Positions 12,446 to 24,600 of a stretch of DNA of 64,000 bases are shown in pieces. Position 1 is the stretch's first letter, and each line of letters opens with the position of its first letter. The position numbers were made by a program, and so were the translations under genes. Source of the DNA: Dendrolimus kikuchii (Eukaryota; Arthropoda; Insecta; Lepidoptera; Lasiocampidae); the NCBI GenBank assembly GCA_019925095.2, contig CM034412.1:9896001-9960000 (forward strand), written 5' to 3'. The notes below the pieces were generated by a model. That model ran no database searches. It saw nothing but the letters and a program-made list of their open reading frames with translations, and was not told where the DNA came from.

Positions 12446-12744
12446 AAACACACATAAAAACTGCATTTGTATGTATATTCTGTTGATCATTATTTTTAAA
12501 TAAGATATAAAATAGACTGTAACACAAAACATAATACAAGAACGTAAAACTACTTCTGAAAGAAAAGGCAAAATAAATAAAGAACACACGCCAATTTATT
12601 ATCCCAGAAGATATAAACAAAAAAGCTAACAAATTAAATAAAAATAAAACCCCTGCCCCAACAAGAAAAAAGAATCAGGAACGTTGTTTATTGTTTACCC
12701 AGGGTAAATAAGGAGCATATATGGTATAAGTACAATATAAAAAT

Positions 12745-12960
12745 ATCAGCCCATAATTGTCTCACTACGAGCTAGGTCCTCCACTTTTTAGGAGAACGGA
12801 CATTACAACCGCCAAATTTGTTTATGACAGAATGGCAAGTTTCACACATCGGTTATCTCTATTGGCAGGGTTCATGACGCTGTTTCTTTCGCCATTAGCA
12901 CGTGGTAATTGTAACAATATCCGCAATCGCACATTACAAAAACTGCTTAAGTAGTGCAAG
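12745..12960 (+). repeat. Interspersed repeat family B
   Basis: The order is CAGCCCATAATTGTCTCAC, then AGGAGAACGGACA, CATCGGTTATCTCTATTGGC and ACGTGGTAATTGTAACAATA. A longer copy lies at 44850-45125 and a fragment at 14440-14525. It is dispersed and non-coding; class unknown. Confidence 0.6.
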
Positions 12961-13082
12961 CTTCTCAAATCGCCCATATAGCAAACACACAAAATATTTT
13001 TTTCACTTCTTCAAACTTCGCCGTGCCGCTCGTGCCGATAAATATCTGCTTAATATTTTCTTAAGTTTTCGCGACTTGTATA

Positions 13083-13285
13083 CATAATAAAACTACGTTT
13101 TAACGGTTTTAAGCGCGGTAATTTTATTTGATTTTGGTTTTTCCGACGTTTCGGCCACTTTTCAGTGGCCGTGAAGGCCGGAATCTTCCGTGATCACGGC
13201 CACTGAAAAGTGGCCGAAACGTCGGAAAAACCAAAATCAAATAAAATTACCGCGCTTAAAACCGTTAAAACGTAGTTTTATTATG
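13083..13285. repeat. Perfect 92-bp foldback inverted repeat
   Basis: The arms 13083-13174 and 13194-13285 are exact reverse complements, separated by 19 bases. Each arm carries CCGACGTTTCGGCCACTTTT. The inner part, GGCCACT-GAAA-AGTGGCC, would form a 7-bp stem with a GAAA tetraloop. A single arm with slight divergence occurs at 3082-3165. Perfect arms imply a recent origin or gene conversion. The motif resembles sequence found in some Penelope-like retroelement terminal repeats, but I cannot confirm this. Confidence 0.9.
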
Positions 13286-14013
13286 AATATCTACTTGTTC
13301 CACAAAAACTCAATTTTATCATCCTAATGCCGTAGTTGAAAGCACATTATAGTAAAATTAATTTATTACTAAGTATTATAAATTCAAATATTCATATTCA
13401 AACTAAATTATGCTAAAGAACTTTATTTATTTATAAGTATTATGTAGATATTATTATTGTACCAACATAACATACTTTCTGCTTCCTATTTAGCAACGTG
13501 TTATTGATGTTTTGAGGAGAAGGAGTAACAAGGAAATTCCCCCGTAACACTCTATTTTATCTTTGTTTCTGACCGTTTTAAAATTATAACAAAGCTACTA
13601 TAACGTAATTAATATGGATATATGCTCCCTTTTAGTTCGTTTTAACTATTATGTGTCTTTTCTTCCTAATCATTTTTGAGTATTCACTATAAAGTGCTGG
13701 TCATAAAGATTATACTAAAACTTGATCACTGGCTAGATACATAGATTATGTAAAGGCACGAATAGAAAAGAGAGTTAATGTTACTGTCAAATATTTTTGT
13801 GTCTTATTCTAGTAAGAAATGGATGAACTCGATTCAGGTTGTCCAGATTGGACATTTTGGCCCCACTTGAGTATATTTTGTGCTAGGGGTATTATTGAGG
13901 ACAGGAATTTGTTGCGAACTTTAGGGGACGAAAATTTCTGCACTGGTGAAACTGGGGAAGTTCTTTATCCCTTACATATATATAATATACATACATATAT
14001 ATAATATACATAC

Positions 14014-14053
<40 letters not shown>

Positions 14054-15109
14054 CAAATATTTATAGCCTTACAAAAATGTCACAAAATATTCGACATAGT
14101 AGGTAAGTTCTGTAGTTGTAAGAATGTATAATACATGTTGTATATTGTCACACAACTCATTAACTGTGCCATGTAATATAAAATATTTCTAACAAAAGGT
14201 CACTGTGCATTTTTTTTAATAAACGTAAAAAGAATGGGTATGTTTAATATTGATTTGAATTTTTTAACATACTGTAGTGATATATCTAAGAAATTACAAA
14301 TGAAAGAAATTCGTGCAGTTGTATTTGTAATTTTCTTATGTTACTATTTTTTTTTCGCATAATATGCATTTTGTGTATTATATAATAATGACAGTCTATA
14401 AACGTGTCACTTCTGCGTTTGGGTCTCTCTTATTATATTATAGGAGAACGATCAGTATACCCGCCACGCTTGTGTCCAAGGTGGATTGGCGGGACGACAC
14501 ATGGGTTCTCTTGATTTATAGATTTCATCACTACATGGAAGACGTTTTCGTCACCATCATCTTTAAATAAAATAACGATATAAAATTCTGGCTAAAAACC
14601 ATACAATATTGATAAAGGATAATAAAAAAAGAAAAAGTAGCATCACCTGAACAGGTTCTTTTACTGTTCTTTAGTAATAAAAAAAAATGGAAGTCTTATG
14701 AGATCATGATCAGTCTTTGAATGTCAGTCTTTTAATTGAATTTCTGGGTTTTGTAATGACGAAATTAAAACCTTCTCCTTTTTTAAAATCGGGTAAAAAT
14801 AACGAAAATTTTTCGACTAAGAAATTCTTCAATGTGCGGTCTTGTGCAAATTTTTCATCCAATTATATGTATGTGCACAATTTTCTGAAAGGTATCATTT
14901 TGGGGATTGTTTGGTTTTTGTGGGTATTTCGTAAATTCAGTCTGGACACCCTGACTCCATCAGAAATCAGAATAGGATTCCTACGTAGTATCCATTATAA
15001 TAGTTTGTGAGGATTCTATGCTCGTGCAACGCTGCAAATATACGAAATCGACAATCAAGTATCTCTTATACGGATTCACTTTAAATATCCATAATACAAT
15101 ACAATAAAT
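13286..15109. other. AT-rich DNA upstream of Prx3
   Basis: It contains TA/ATAC microsatellites at 13971-14055 and a family B fragment at 14440-14525 (CCGCCACGCTTGTGTCCAAG). A 61-codon frame at 13819 has no recognisable domain. No promoter element can be named with confidence. Confidence 0.4.
13971..14055. repeat. TA/ATAC microsatellite
   Basis: It is an ATACATAC-type array leading into about 15 uninterrupted TA units (14019-14048). Confidence 0.9.
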
Positions 15110-15142
15110 ATGTCGTTTGTCGTCAAACAATTAGCTCGCAAG
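15110..15142 (+). CDS. Prx3: Prx3 exon 1
   Basis: It encodes residues 1-11 ([11 protein letters not shown]), the start of the basic presequence. The donor GTGATA is weak. The 78-bp intron that follows is a multiple of three without an in-frame stop, so retention would add 26 residues. Confidence 0.75.
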
Positions 15143-18100
15143 GTGATACGAAACACACTTTTTGTATTATACCGGTTTTTGATGTATTTTACTGATCACT
15201 GTCTTTATTTGCATCAACAGATATGGACACCGGCATTTTCCACAGTAAATAAACTCAATTTCTCTACATGTAAGTATTTTAATTTCCAGTTTTGTAGTGG
15301 TGTTTTTGTTACATAACCTATATTTTAAAGTGGTTAATGTAGGTATCAAATTTTATTTAAAAAACATTAAATACGGCCTGACCGAACGATCCGACATGTG
15401 ACTATTACGAGTATTAATTACCTAATGGTAGTAAAAAAAGGTCATTTGTTTAAAACTGATAGCCTGTAATTCAAAATACCTGGAAAAAAAATGAAAAACT
15501 TAAACTATACAAAGTCATATCTTTGTATTGTTTTAACAGTTTTTTATATCTGAGCCAAAAAAACCTCTGCTCTTATTTTTGATGTTATATACTAAAATTT
15601 GCAGTAGGAATAACCATGTCAAAATTACATGTTAGTCATTTCTAAAATACAGCAGTGTTGTATCACATAAAAGTAGCAAAGAGTTTTGAGGTTGGGTATA
15701 TATAATCAAAATAATCCAGGCTTATATCTATACCACACCCGAGTTTTGTTGATACACTACACACATAGCAAAGAGATGGGTAGTTATTGTAAAAAGCTAA
15801 CAATATGTAGCTGCTTTTTACAACTGCCGATAAGATTGGGCATTTGTCTAAATCATCAAAAATGTCCAATCTCATAAACATGTCAATATAATATTTGATA
15901 TTGGCTGGAATACTGGTGTGCACATCATGTAAGGTTTCTTATATATAGTCTAGGTTATATTAGGAACTATAGAGACATTAATATACAATAAGAGTACAAC
16001 AATTAATTTGTTGTCTTATTTTCTAGTCCCCTCTCGGGTGATTGAGCCATGGGCTCTCGTCTTGTGTTGAATCTCCCCATCCATCATAGACGTACCACAC
16101 AACATATTTCAACCCCCAGAATAACCTGTATTGTTTATATGTCAATAAATTATATTTGATTAGATAAATAAAACCATGATATAGTTCTATTATATATTTG
16201 TGTCTTCATTTACAATTTATTTAAAATAATTTTATATTTATTCAGCCTCTACAACATTTACTCCAAGAGTACAGAAGCCAGCACCAGATTTTGCAGCTAC
16301 AGCTGTGGTGAATGGAGAGTTCAACCAAATTAAATTATCTGATTTTGCTGGGAAATATGTTGTACTGTTCTTTTACCCTTTGGATTTGTAAGTTTCTTGT
16401 ACATTTTTATTATGGGAATCTCGATTCTGCGATTTCAAAATCTAACAATTAATTTTATAGTCTGTTTTATGCATTAATTATATATTATTTGCATTAACAA
16501 ATTTATTGTACAGGTTAAAATATTCAAATTTTAAGTTTATATTTAAAATAGGTTCCACTGGAGAACACTTTTTGAAGGTCACACATATAAGTCAAAACTT
16601 AATTTTACTTCCTATTCTATGTACACTGCTTTGCAATGTGATATTGCTGTTAAGGAGAAGAAGCGGCAAGAAACTTTCCAGCAACATGTCTTGCTAAAAA
16701 TTGTATTTCTTTATATTTCTTATTCTATTTATATATCAAGTTCTTTTTCTTATAAGTTTTATACAGAAGTATTTTACAGAATTACTTTTCGAAGAATATG
16801 AAAAGACTGCATCAAAACATAACATCATGGTATCACTCCATATGAACTAAAACAGTAGTTTTAAAATGGTATATAATATGGAGTTGCTCAGTTGATCAAT
16901 TTCTTATCACCCAATGGGGATTGTTCACTTTTTTTCGCTTTTTGAAAAACCATTTCGAGGAATAGTGTTCCTAATCATTTCTGTCTAGTTAAAATTCCAA
17001 AAAACGTACAATCCCCTTGTATTTTGAAAGAAATGCGTTTGACCTTTATTTGACCTTACTAAATCCTATGACGTCATTTACGTCTGGTGAAATGCATATG
17101 AATACCGTAGCCATTCAGTTTCAAAATACAAAAGGACCGACATTTTCCTTTTTATGTCATTGTTATGTCATACAATATCAACATAAACAAACATTTTATT
17201 CGACGTACTCCAGAATTAAATTATGTATATATTATCTCTTCAGACCAATATTTCTTAAATATCTGTAAAGAGAATACTTACATATGGTCTCTAACTAAAA
17301 GTTAAAGAAAAGTGCATTATATAAACCAGCGTCTTCGTAAATGGTGATTGGAGCGATATCAAAATCTTTTCAAGAGATACGATCCAAAAAATAACCTGTT
17401 TACTGATGAGAAGATCATCACGGTGGAAGAAAATTTAACTAGCAAACCAATACACCTTGCGCCAGAAGTTAGAAGGACGTCCAAAATCACATATTGGAAA
17501 CAATGATTTAAGCATTAAGTGATACTTTATTCGCTGGATAGCAGTGGATTTTCCAACAAGGCTCTGTACCCTCCCATGAAGCTAATTCAATCCAACATTG
17601 GTTGCAAGCCAATTTGTCAGACTTTGTTCAGAGCATAGGTTGTTCTTCGTCGAGTTCTGACTTGAATTCTTTGGAGTATTCTTTATGAACTGCATTGGAG
17701 CTAATGGCATACAAAAAGTTCACCAGAACCTGAATTTATCTCAAGCGAGCCCAAATCAATAAATGGAAACTGATTGAAAAGATTAGTACAACCATAGAAG
17801 AATGGCCTATATCTTTAAAGCTTAATTAATTGAAAACAAGGATGGCTATTTTAAATAACTTATTTTTATATATACATAAATCTAGATGTTATTAGTTATA
17901 ATTCATGTAAACAATATATGAATATTTAACATTCCTCCAAAAATATTTTAGCTTTACTTTGACTGATGTCTTAAGAGTTCACATTACGAGTTATAAGAAT
18001 AAGATGGTTTCTATACTGAAAGCAAACTATTGTGAGTTATAAATTTGTATGTGCCATATATTTATATGAATTGATTAATAAAATATATCTTTTGACTTAT

Positions 18101-21100
18101 TATTTTGCAAGATGAAATAATAAATAACTTTTAGCAGTTAAACTTGTTTATTTACTTAAACACTTATTAATAATAATTTAGGACATATTATATAATCTTT
18201 TCAGAAATGTTCAGTTTTATCTTTTTCTTTTTTCTGCAGGCTAGCATTTGGTTTTTTCTATACATAAAGTTTTAATGTAAACTGCAGTGGATAAGTCATA
18301 AAATTCTATGATCAAGCATAACCCTTGCTTATGCAGAAAAGTTGTTGCTAATTTTTTCTGAACCTGAAAAAAAAAGATATAAAGTGTCTATTTAATTACT
18401 CGCATAGTCCTTATTTAACTCATAATTTTTCATATTAGTAACTATGTTACACATCAAAATCATATTATTAAGAGATTTATAATCATAAAGGTATTTGTCA
18501 CAAATCTTCATATTCCATGAAATCCTTCAAGCCATAGATGTGCTTAATTAATCACTTTTAAGCCGGCTAGTGAATATATTTAAAACTACTGGAGTTTCAT
18601 ATTTTCCGGTAATTTGTTGTATAAGATCAGATCCATAACATACATTAGCAATCAAACACACAATCTAACCGCCAGAGCAGTGGTGCAATGTCTGTTCCTT
18701 TGTTCGTATGTATTTATATGAGATACTTTACTTGTATTATAGATTATTAATAAAGTAATACAGGTTGCTGATTTATTGATTGTACCAAATTATCAAATAA
18801 GTAATTAATATTATTTTAATCAGTTTCTAATTAATGAGTGAGACATGTAGCTATTTTTCTATAAATAGGTGAACATTTTAGATGAATTTTGACTTCAACA
18901 CAAAGTATACTTACACCAATCATATATTAACTAATAATTAACATTACTGATTTCTTATATGGATGTAATTTACAGACAGGAATAGTAATTACTACACAGG
19001 TTATAAAAGGAAAGAAGGAAGGAAGATCTATGGACGAACATGTTGAATTTAGAAAACTTCACAAAACTACTTACATCAGGATTTTAGCTCCTCTTATTTC
19101 TCCAATATGTACTACGAGTATAGCTATGTACTCTAATAACATTACATGTTAGGTAGGTTTAGCGTATCAGCCTTTACAAAATTAACACTCCTATTTGAAG
19201 ATCCGGCCATGTTTAGAAAGAGAAAATATTTAATACATTTTCATTAATAAAACAGTTCACTTTTTTGTCGGATGACTTTAGAAGATTTTTCTAAGGACGA
19301 AATTAATTGTAATGAACAATATTATAATATAGAAATGCTGCATTAACCGCCGATCTAAAGCCTAAATACCCAATGTTGCCAGGTTGCTAATAGTGAAATT
19401 ACTAAAATTTGTAATTCTTGTAGGTACACACGTGTGTGTAGGAAAGTAACTCCCAACATATTGACTTAAAAAAGACCTTATCGAACATCGCCATGATTTT
19501 TGAATTGAAAACTTCGGTAGGTACTTCTAGGATAGGGACAATGCACTGAATTCGGACGACCGTCACGCTCAGATACCAAGTTATTATCTCTGAAGTGCAG
19601 TCCTAACGACTGATATTTTTTTAAAGGTCTGACTAATAATACTCCCCCCGTCCCCCTCAATTGAAACTGACAATACAACCTTTTTATTTTAACTGGATTG
19701 ACAACATCATTGGATAATGAGACTATGTCTAGGTATCAGACATTAAAAATAATAACCCAAATGTGATACCAAATCAAAGTATTTTAGTGGTCGAATGAGC
19801 TTTATCTGTTGTAATCGCCGAAAGAATACTTTATTACAAATTAAGAAAAGTAATGACATCGCAATGGTGTCTAATAGGTAATTTATGCCTGATTATCAAT
19901 TAATGGTTTTCAGTCTAACTGTACATTATTCAGTTTAAGTTATATTATATTGATTTTTCACTAAAGGTCACTTTAAATAACTTAACGGTAACTTTAGAAA
20001 ATAATAAATGTTGAACCCCAAAATATATAAAATAAATCTACCGATAAAATTGCTAAGCTGGCCACACTCAAATGATCACGATGTGTCATAATGAATAATG
20101 ACAATAACATTTAAATAGTAGCACAGATTAATATGATTATTTTCTTTTTATAGGCAAACGAATTAATGTAAAGTTGTCCCCAATGACGTCATCGGATAAT
20201 TTGTTTAAAAATCGAATTAAAAAAAAACTAACTCTTAAAACACAAAAATATTCAAATTAGTATCTTAAAATACCCTATTTTACATAATAAAAATATAAAA
20301 TCAGAGGGTAACTTTTTTTGAACAATCCCCATTGCTAAGTTTTGAATTTTTACAACAGAACATATAGCTATATATATGTACATGTTATCAATGAGTAATA
20401 AGTGGCAAGAAACTACCTAGAGCCAAAATGGAAGAGATATATATAGATAGGAGAATAATCAAAGATCCTTTAGAAATAGCAGAATCATTGAATATTTTTT
20501 TCATTAACCAAGTATCTGATGATAATGCCAGGCAACAGTATAAACTGCCTGTATTGTACATTCGAAAGGATCAATTTCAAGATTCCAACAAAAAACAACA
20601 TTTATATTATATATAGAAGATGTCAAGATGTTCTATTCTAAGTTCCAGCAACACAGTAGTTTTTCTGTGAAAAGGGAACAGACAGAGAGTGTTACTTTTG
20701 TATTTATAATATTAATAGGGATATATTAATTTTCTTTCAGTACATTTGTGTGTCCAACTGAAATTATAGCCTTCAGTGACAGAGCAAAAGATTTTGCTGG
20801 TATTGATTGCCAAGTGATCGGTGTTTCCACTGATTCAGAATTTAGTCACCTTGCATGGATCAATACACCTAGAAAGGTATGCCAATCTATTATGTCTTAC
20901 ATTTAACATGCGAAGTGTAAATAGTAATACGTTTTTGAAGTGATATCTTCTTGTAGGAGGGTAAACCGCTTCGTTTCATAATGCATTACGGCGCCAGTCT
21001 GTCCTTTCTCTCACACATACGGCAACGGTAGGCAGGCTCCTCTCTCACTCTAACCCACAGCGCTAGCTGTATTTTTTCTAATGTACTTATTCAAGAATTG

Positions 21101-24061
21101 TAACTAAGAATATTTTATAATTAATAAAAGATTTTATTAATAAATAACCTTTCCTTACATTATCATTAATATACATAAAATTTAAGTAATCACCTAAGCT
21201 TTTCTCAAGTTAAACCATTTCAATATTAAATACTTCAACTTTGATTAGTTTAAGTTATCACTTCTGTCGGTCGTCCCGAGATGCACGTTTTTTTATTGCA
21301 TGAGTTTAGTTGACACGCAGACAGCCCACCTGATGGAAAGCAGGTACCATCGCCTATGAATAGCAGGAAATTGTATTCTTTCTCCATTCCTGCACGGTTA
21401 CTATGTACCTACTATTGAGTTGATTAAGAACAACTAATTCAAAAGCATTAGTTACTACACTGACATACAAATGAAAAGATGAAATTGTCATTACTTATAG
21501 TTCTACCAATTAATCAATAAATTTGTAATGGAGATTAATGTGCATTGGTATACTCATATTTTTTTTAGCATCTATTATGGAAAAAACACAAAATTCTTAA
21601 CATTGCTTATCATCCACATAATAGTGGACACAGGTTACAATAAATTTTATACTTGCTTTAAGTTATGAAATTTAAAATAGAATGCTTTCAGGATGGTGGG
21701 CTGGGTAAAATGGATATACCATTATTAGCTGATTACCAAAAGAAGATCTCTCAAGATTATGAAGTGCTTTTAGACGAAGGATTTGCATTGCGCGGTGAGT
21801 CATCTAACTGTATTGAATGCATTTGTTTTGCTCTTTACTTAATTTGTTTGTGGTTATCAATCAGGTCTGGCACACATCGGCCACTTTTAAGGTGCACTCG
21901 CATTGTAACTTTTGCAGATGAAGTTTCTGTTATTTTCTCTGGTCTGGGTGTTTGGAATCTGCTTGAATTTTGTTTTATATTAGAACTATTACAAGAGTAA
22001 TTTGCTGGGGATTAATATGAACATCGGTCTGCTGATTTGATAAAAGAAATTTAAACAAAGCTACTTTTATGTATAAAAGTAGCTTTAAAAATAACAATTC
22101 CGAAATATTCTTGTATTATGAATAACCTAAGAGAAATATGGGCAGCGAAAAGCAACTGGATTTTATGCATAGTCATATCAATCAATTTGATAATATGTCA
22201 ATTTTTAGTAAAAAAATATTGGTTTAACTAAATTTTTTAATGAAAGTATTACTAATTTTATTTTTAGGTCTGTTCATAATTGATGGAAATGGCATCCTAA
22301 GGCACATGTCGGTCAATGACCTGCCAGTTGGCAGATCTGTAGACGAGACCCTCAGATTGGTGAAGGCTTTCCAGTTCGCGGATAAGCATGGTGAAGGTAA
22401 GATCACATATAAGTACATAGAGAAAGAAACACTAAATATTGATCATCAGGAAAGCTTCATTTAATTTAATTTTTGTCTTCCTCTATTTGTCCATAATCAA
22501 TTGTAACTCGACTATGATTGGATTGGTTTGTTTGTAGATTTATGTATTTGTGTCTTTTCCATTGGAAGACCTATGGGCCTCTACTCAAAAATCCGGTACA
22601 CCAATTTTAAATAGGGGGTGGGCGAAATGGGTAGGGGGGAAGGTATACTTACCCTTTCTGCAAATCCTGCTCTGGAGTTCTTGAAATATTAAGTTTTTGG
22701 TAAACATAACCTCACCTATTTTTTTTACTAATATTATTATGGTGGGTGGTGAAAGGTCGCGACCAGAGACTAGATAAGTGATTTAGGTTAGGTTAGCTTC
22801 AAACCAAAGAGAACTGCCAGAACCGACTGGTAACCATTTACTATTAATTTTATATACACCATTTATAATTTCGTCTTTATTGGCCGCCATTTTGAATATT
22901 TTCATGGTTATCCTTGTATTGTATGTGTATGTCCTGTGTTGTGTTTTTTCTTAATTTTTTGACGACTTACATTGTTTTTTTGGTTCTTTTTATAGAAAAA
23001 TCAATAGTGATTACTGGCTTTCTTTTGGCCTTTGAAAGCATTATTCACCTTTGGACTTATGATATAAGTGCAATATTAGTGAAAATATAAGTGTGGTTAT
23101 GTTTATTAAAAATCTACAGACGATATGGGTTTATTAGGGATAAGTATGCATCCCGCACTCTCTACTCCACCACCCTCTACTTAAAATTCGTGTCTAAAAC
23201 ATGTCTCTTCAGGTGAGATGGGTAGCTGAATCTCCCATATCTATTCGCACACAACATTAACCACAACCAGGTTGTTTTGTTAATCTTATAAGAATTTTAG
23301 TGTTTCAAGTGCCTTTTTGGTAACAGTAATAAACATTATTCAGTGATATTGTAACCAAAATTGAATGATCTGGCATGAGTTTTAAGATAACTTGGTGCGG
23401 GCAATGATGCTGATCAGTAAATCCGCTCTAAATCTATATAAATAAAAATGAATAGAAATGTACCGATTTTGATGACTTTTTCATGTGTTTTTAAGTGGGT
23501 CCCTAATTATAGAGGCAGGACAATGTCTGCCAGAAGGGACCACTAGTAACTAATTAACTGTAGAACTTAAAACACCATTGAGAAAGGTTGGTGCCTGTAT
23601 TTTAAATTCATTTATTTCTATAAACTTATTTCTAGGCCTTGTACACATCTAAAACCTATAATAAATAATAATTATACATACAATTTTATTGTAATAGTTA
23701 AAATTAATGCTACAATTTTTTTGGTGGCGATTGGTGCACTTCACTCTAGGTCTGTATCGCAACAACCAACACATTTTTATTATAATAGCTTAAATATAGT
23801 AGAATTATTGATTAATAATTTAATAAGGCTAATAAGAATAAGTATGAAAGGAAAATCCATACTATGCCAACTCTAAAAGATTAAGAAAAAATCAAAAGGA
23901 AACACAGATGTAATTTTTATTTCAAGAATTATATTAAACCTTATCCACTTTACATCTTGTCTTTTCCAGTGTGTCCGGCAAATTGGAATCCAGACACGAA
24001 TGCAGATACCATCAAACCCAGTCCCAGTGAGAGCAAAGAATACTTCTCCAGAGCTAATTGA
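15110..24061 (+). CDS. Prx3: Mitochondrial 2-Cys peroxiredoxin (Prx3 type), seven exons
   Basis: It reduces hydrogen peroxide and organic peroxides in the mitochondrial matrix, normally with thioredoxin as electron donor. The coding exons are 15110-15142, 15221-15269, 16246-16387, 20741-20876, 21692-21794, 22268-22396 and 23970-24061 (684 bases, 227 residues), and all junction phases fit. The first about 35 residues are basic and rich in Ser/Thr with no acidic residue, as in a mitochondrial presequence. The domain starts at [13 protein letters not shown]. The peroxidatic Cys79 is in TFVCPTE, the resolving Cys199 in VCPANW. GGLG at 122-125 and a C-terminal EYF motif are the features that make eukaryotic 2-Cys peroxiredoxins sensitive to over-oxidation. 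Length matches the family. The presequence favours Prx3 over cytosolic Prx1/2. The gene looks intact. The start is the only upstream ATG that gives a targeting peptide. Confidence 0.95.
15221..15269 (+). CDS. Prx3: Prx3 exon 2
   Basis: It encodes residues 12-27 of the presequence and the first base of codon 28. The acceptor is TTTGCATCAACAG and the donor GTAAGT. Phase 1 joins cleanly to exon 3. Confidence 0.8.
16246..16387 (+). CDS. Prx3: Prx3 exon 3
   Basis: It encodes residues 28-75, from [16 protein letters not shown] to the LFFYPLD strand before the active site. Acceptor TTATTCAG, donor GTAAGT. Confidence 0.95.
16545..16830. repeat. Dispersed repeat in Prx3 intron 3
   Basis: It closely matches 56620-56870 (CCACTGGAGAACACTTTTT, then CCTATTCT, then GCTGTTAAGGAGAAGAAGCGG, then CCAGCAACATG). 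The part at 16625-16688 is a module also found at 31258-31320 in the Jockey element's 3' region. Confidence 0.65.
16912..20334. mobile_element. Inverted-repeat-bounded insertion in Prx3 intron 3
   Basis: CAATGGGGATTGTTCA at 16912-16927 is repeated as its exact complement at 20319-20334. The 3.4-kb interval contains the mariner relic at 17310-17830 near its left end. The simplest reading is a mariner-like element enlarged by later insertions. I could not find a matching TA duplication, so the link between termini and transposase is inferred. Confidence 0.45.
17310..17830 (+). pseudogene. mariner/Tc1 transposase relic
   Basis: Three-frame reading recovers [32 protein letters not shown] and [18 protein letters not shown]. 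These are the catalytic-domain blocks of mariner transposases (usually FTDEK..., SAPSH..., SPDLNPLDYSLW). Many stops and frame changes show that it is long dead. The N-terminal DNA-binding part is not recognisable. Confidence 0.8.
20404..20616 (+). pseudogene. LINE reverse-transcriptase linker fragment
   Basis: An open frame reads [20 protein letters not shown] followed by FINQVSD. This resembles the stretch just before the RT domain in CR1/Jockey-like LINEs (I.DP..IA..FN.FF.N). No RT motif follows, so it is a fragment. Confidence 0.4.
20741..20876 (+). CDS. Prx3: Prx3 exon 4 (peroxidatic Cys)
   Basis: It opens with [16 protein letters not shown], carrying Cys79, and ends with [10 protein letters not shown]. 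Acceptor TTTCTTTCAG, donor GTATGC. Confidence 0.97.
21285..21405 (-). repeat. Repeat family A, internally deleted copy in Prx3 intron 4
   Basis: It has a poly(T) side, the ACGCAGACAGCCCACCTGATGG tail complement and the CTTTCTCCATTCCTGCACGG head complement, with the middle part missing. Confidence 0.6.
21692..21794 (+). CDS. Prx3: Prx3 exon 5 (GGLG)
   Basis: It encodes [18 protein letters not shown] and onward to ALR. GGLG is the sensitivity motif. Acceptor GCTTTCAG, donor GTGAGT. Confidence 0.97.
22268..22396 (+). CDS. Prx3: Prx3 exon 6
   Basis: It encodes [18 protein letters not shown] through [10 protein letters not shown]. Acceptor TTATTTTTAG, donor GTAAGA. Confidence 0.97.
23433..23546 (+). 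mobile_element. 114-bp non-autonomous Helitron in Prx3 intron 6
   Basis: It begins TCTATATAAATAAAAATGAA after an A, and ends with a hairpin at 23514-23531 (GGCAGGAC/GTCTGCC), eleven bases, then CTAG at 23543-23546 followed by T. This matches Helitron rules: 5' TC, 3' hairpin plus CTRR, insertion between A and T. The same hairpin and end occur at 244-272. Confidence 0.7.
23970..24061 (+). CDS. Prx3: Prx3 exon 7 (resolving Cys, stop)
   Basis: It encodes [20 protein letters not shown] and ends EYFSRAN with TGA at 24059-24061. It carries the resolving Cys199 and the YF motif. Confidence 0.97.
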
Positions 24062-24594
24062 GTAATTTTTGGTTCATGGTTATTTATTGTTAGGGCATTT
24101 AAGACGGAACCACCACAAATTTGTTCTCGAGTGTCACACACGGCAAATTGGGAAGCACCACATATTTGTGGTCAAATACAGATAATTGAAACGAACGTTG
24201 AACTGATGCTTTCTCCCTCTAACTACATAGAATTTGTATTAGAGTAAAAGAGATGATATAATTCTCTTGGTTTTGGCGCGGCGATTTTGATGGCAGCTTT
24301 GGACAAAAATAATATTAACTTTGTACCCTCAAAAGAGTTGATGCATTTATTTAATGTTATCTGGTGTTTCATATTTTATTTGAGTTGTTAAACCAATCTC
24401 AACGTTCCTAAGTTTAATTTCAAGTTCATATGGTAACAAACAGTGTATTAGAACAAAATCTATAATTTTCCAAAGATGTTACATACTAATGTTACGTAAT
24501 ATTACTAGTGACACATAGAGGAATTAGACATCAAGGTTACATATTAAAGTACTAGTAAATTGCTAGTATACTTCTTGCATGCAAATAGTTATTT

Positions 24595-24600
24595 AATAAA
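24595..24600 (+). terminator. Candidate Prx3 polyadenylation signal
   Basis: AATAAA lies 534 bases after the stop codon. It is the first canonical signal found on this strand downstream of the gene. A T-rich region follows. Confidence 0.5.

Noticed and set aside
22224..22464. Separate 74-codon gene on either strand
   Set aside because: It is Prx3 exon 6 read into its intron, and the minus frame is its shadow.
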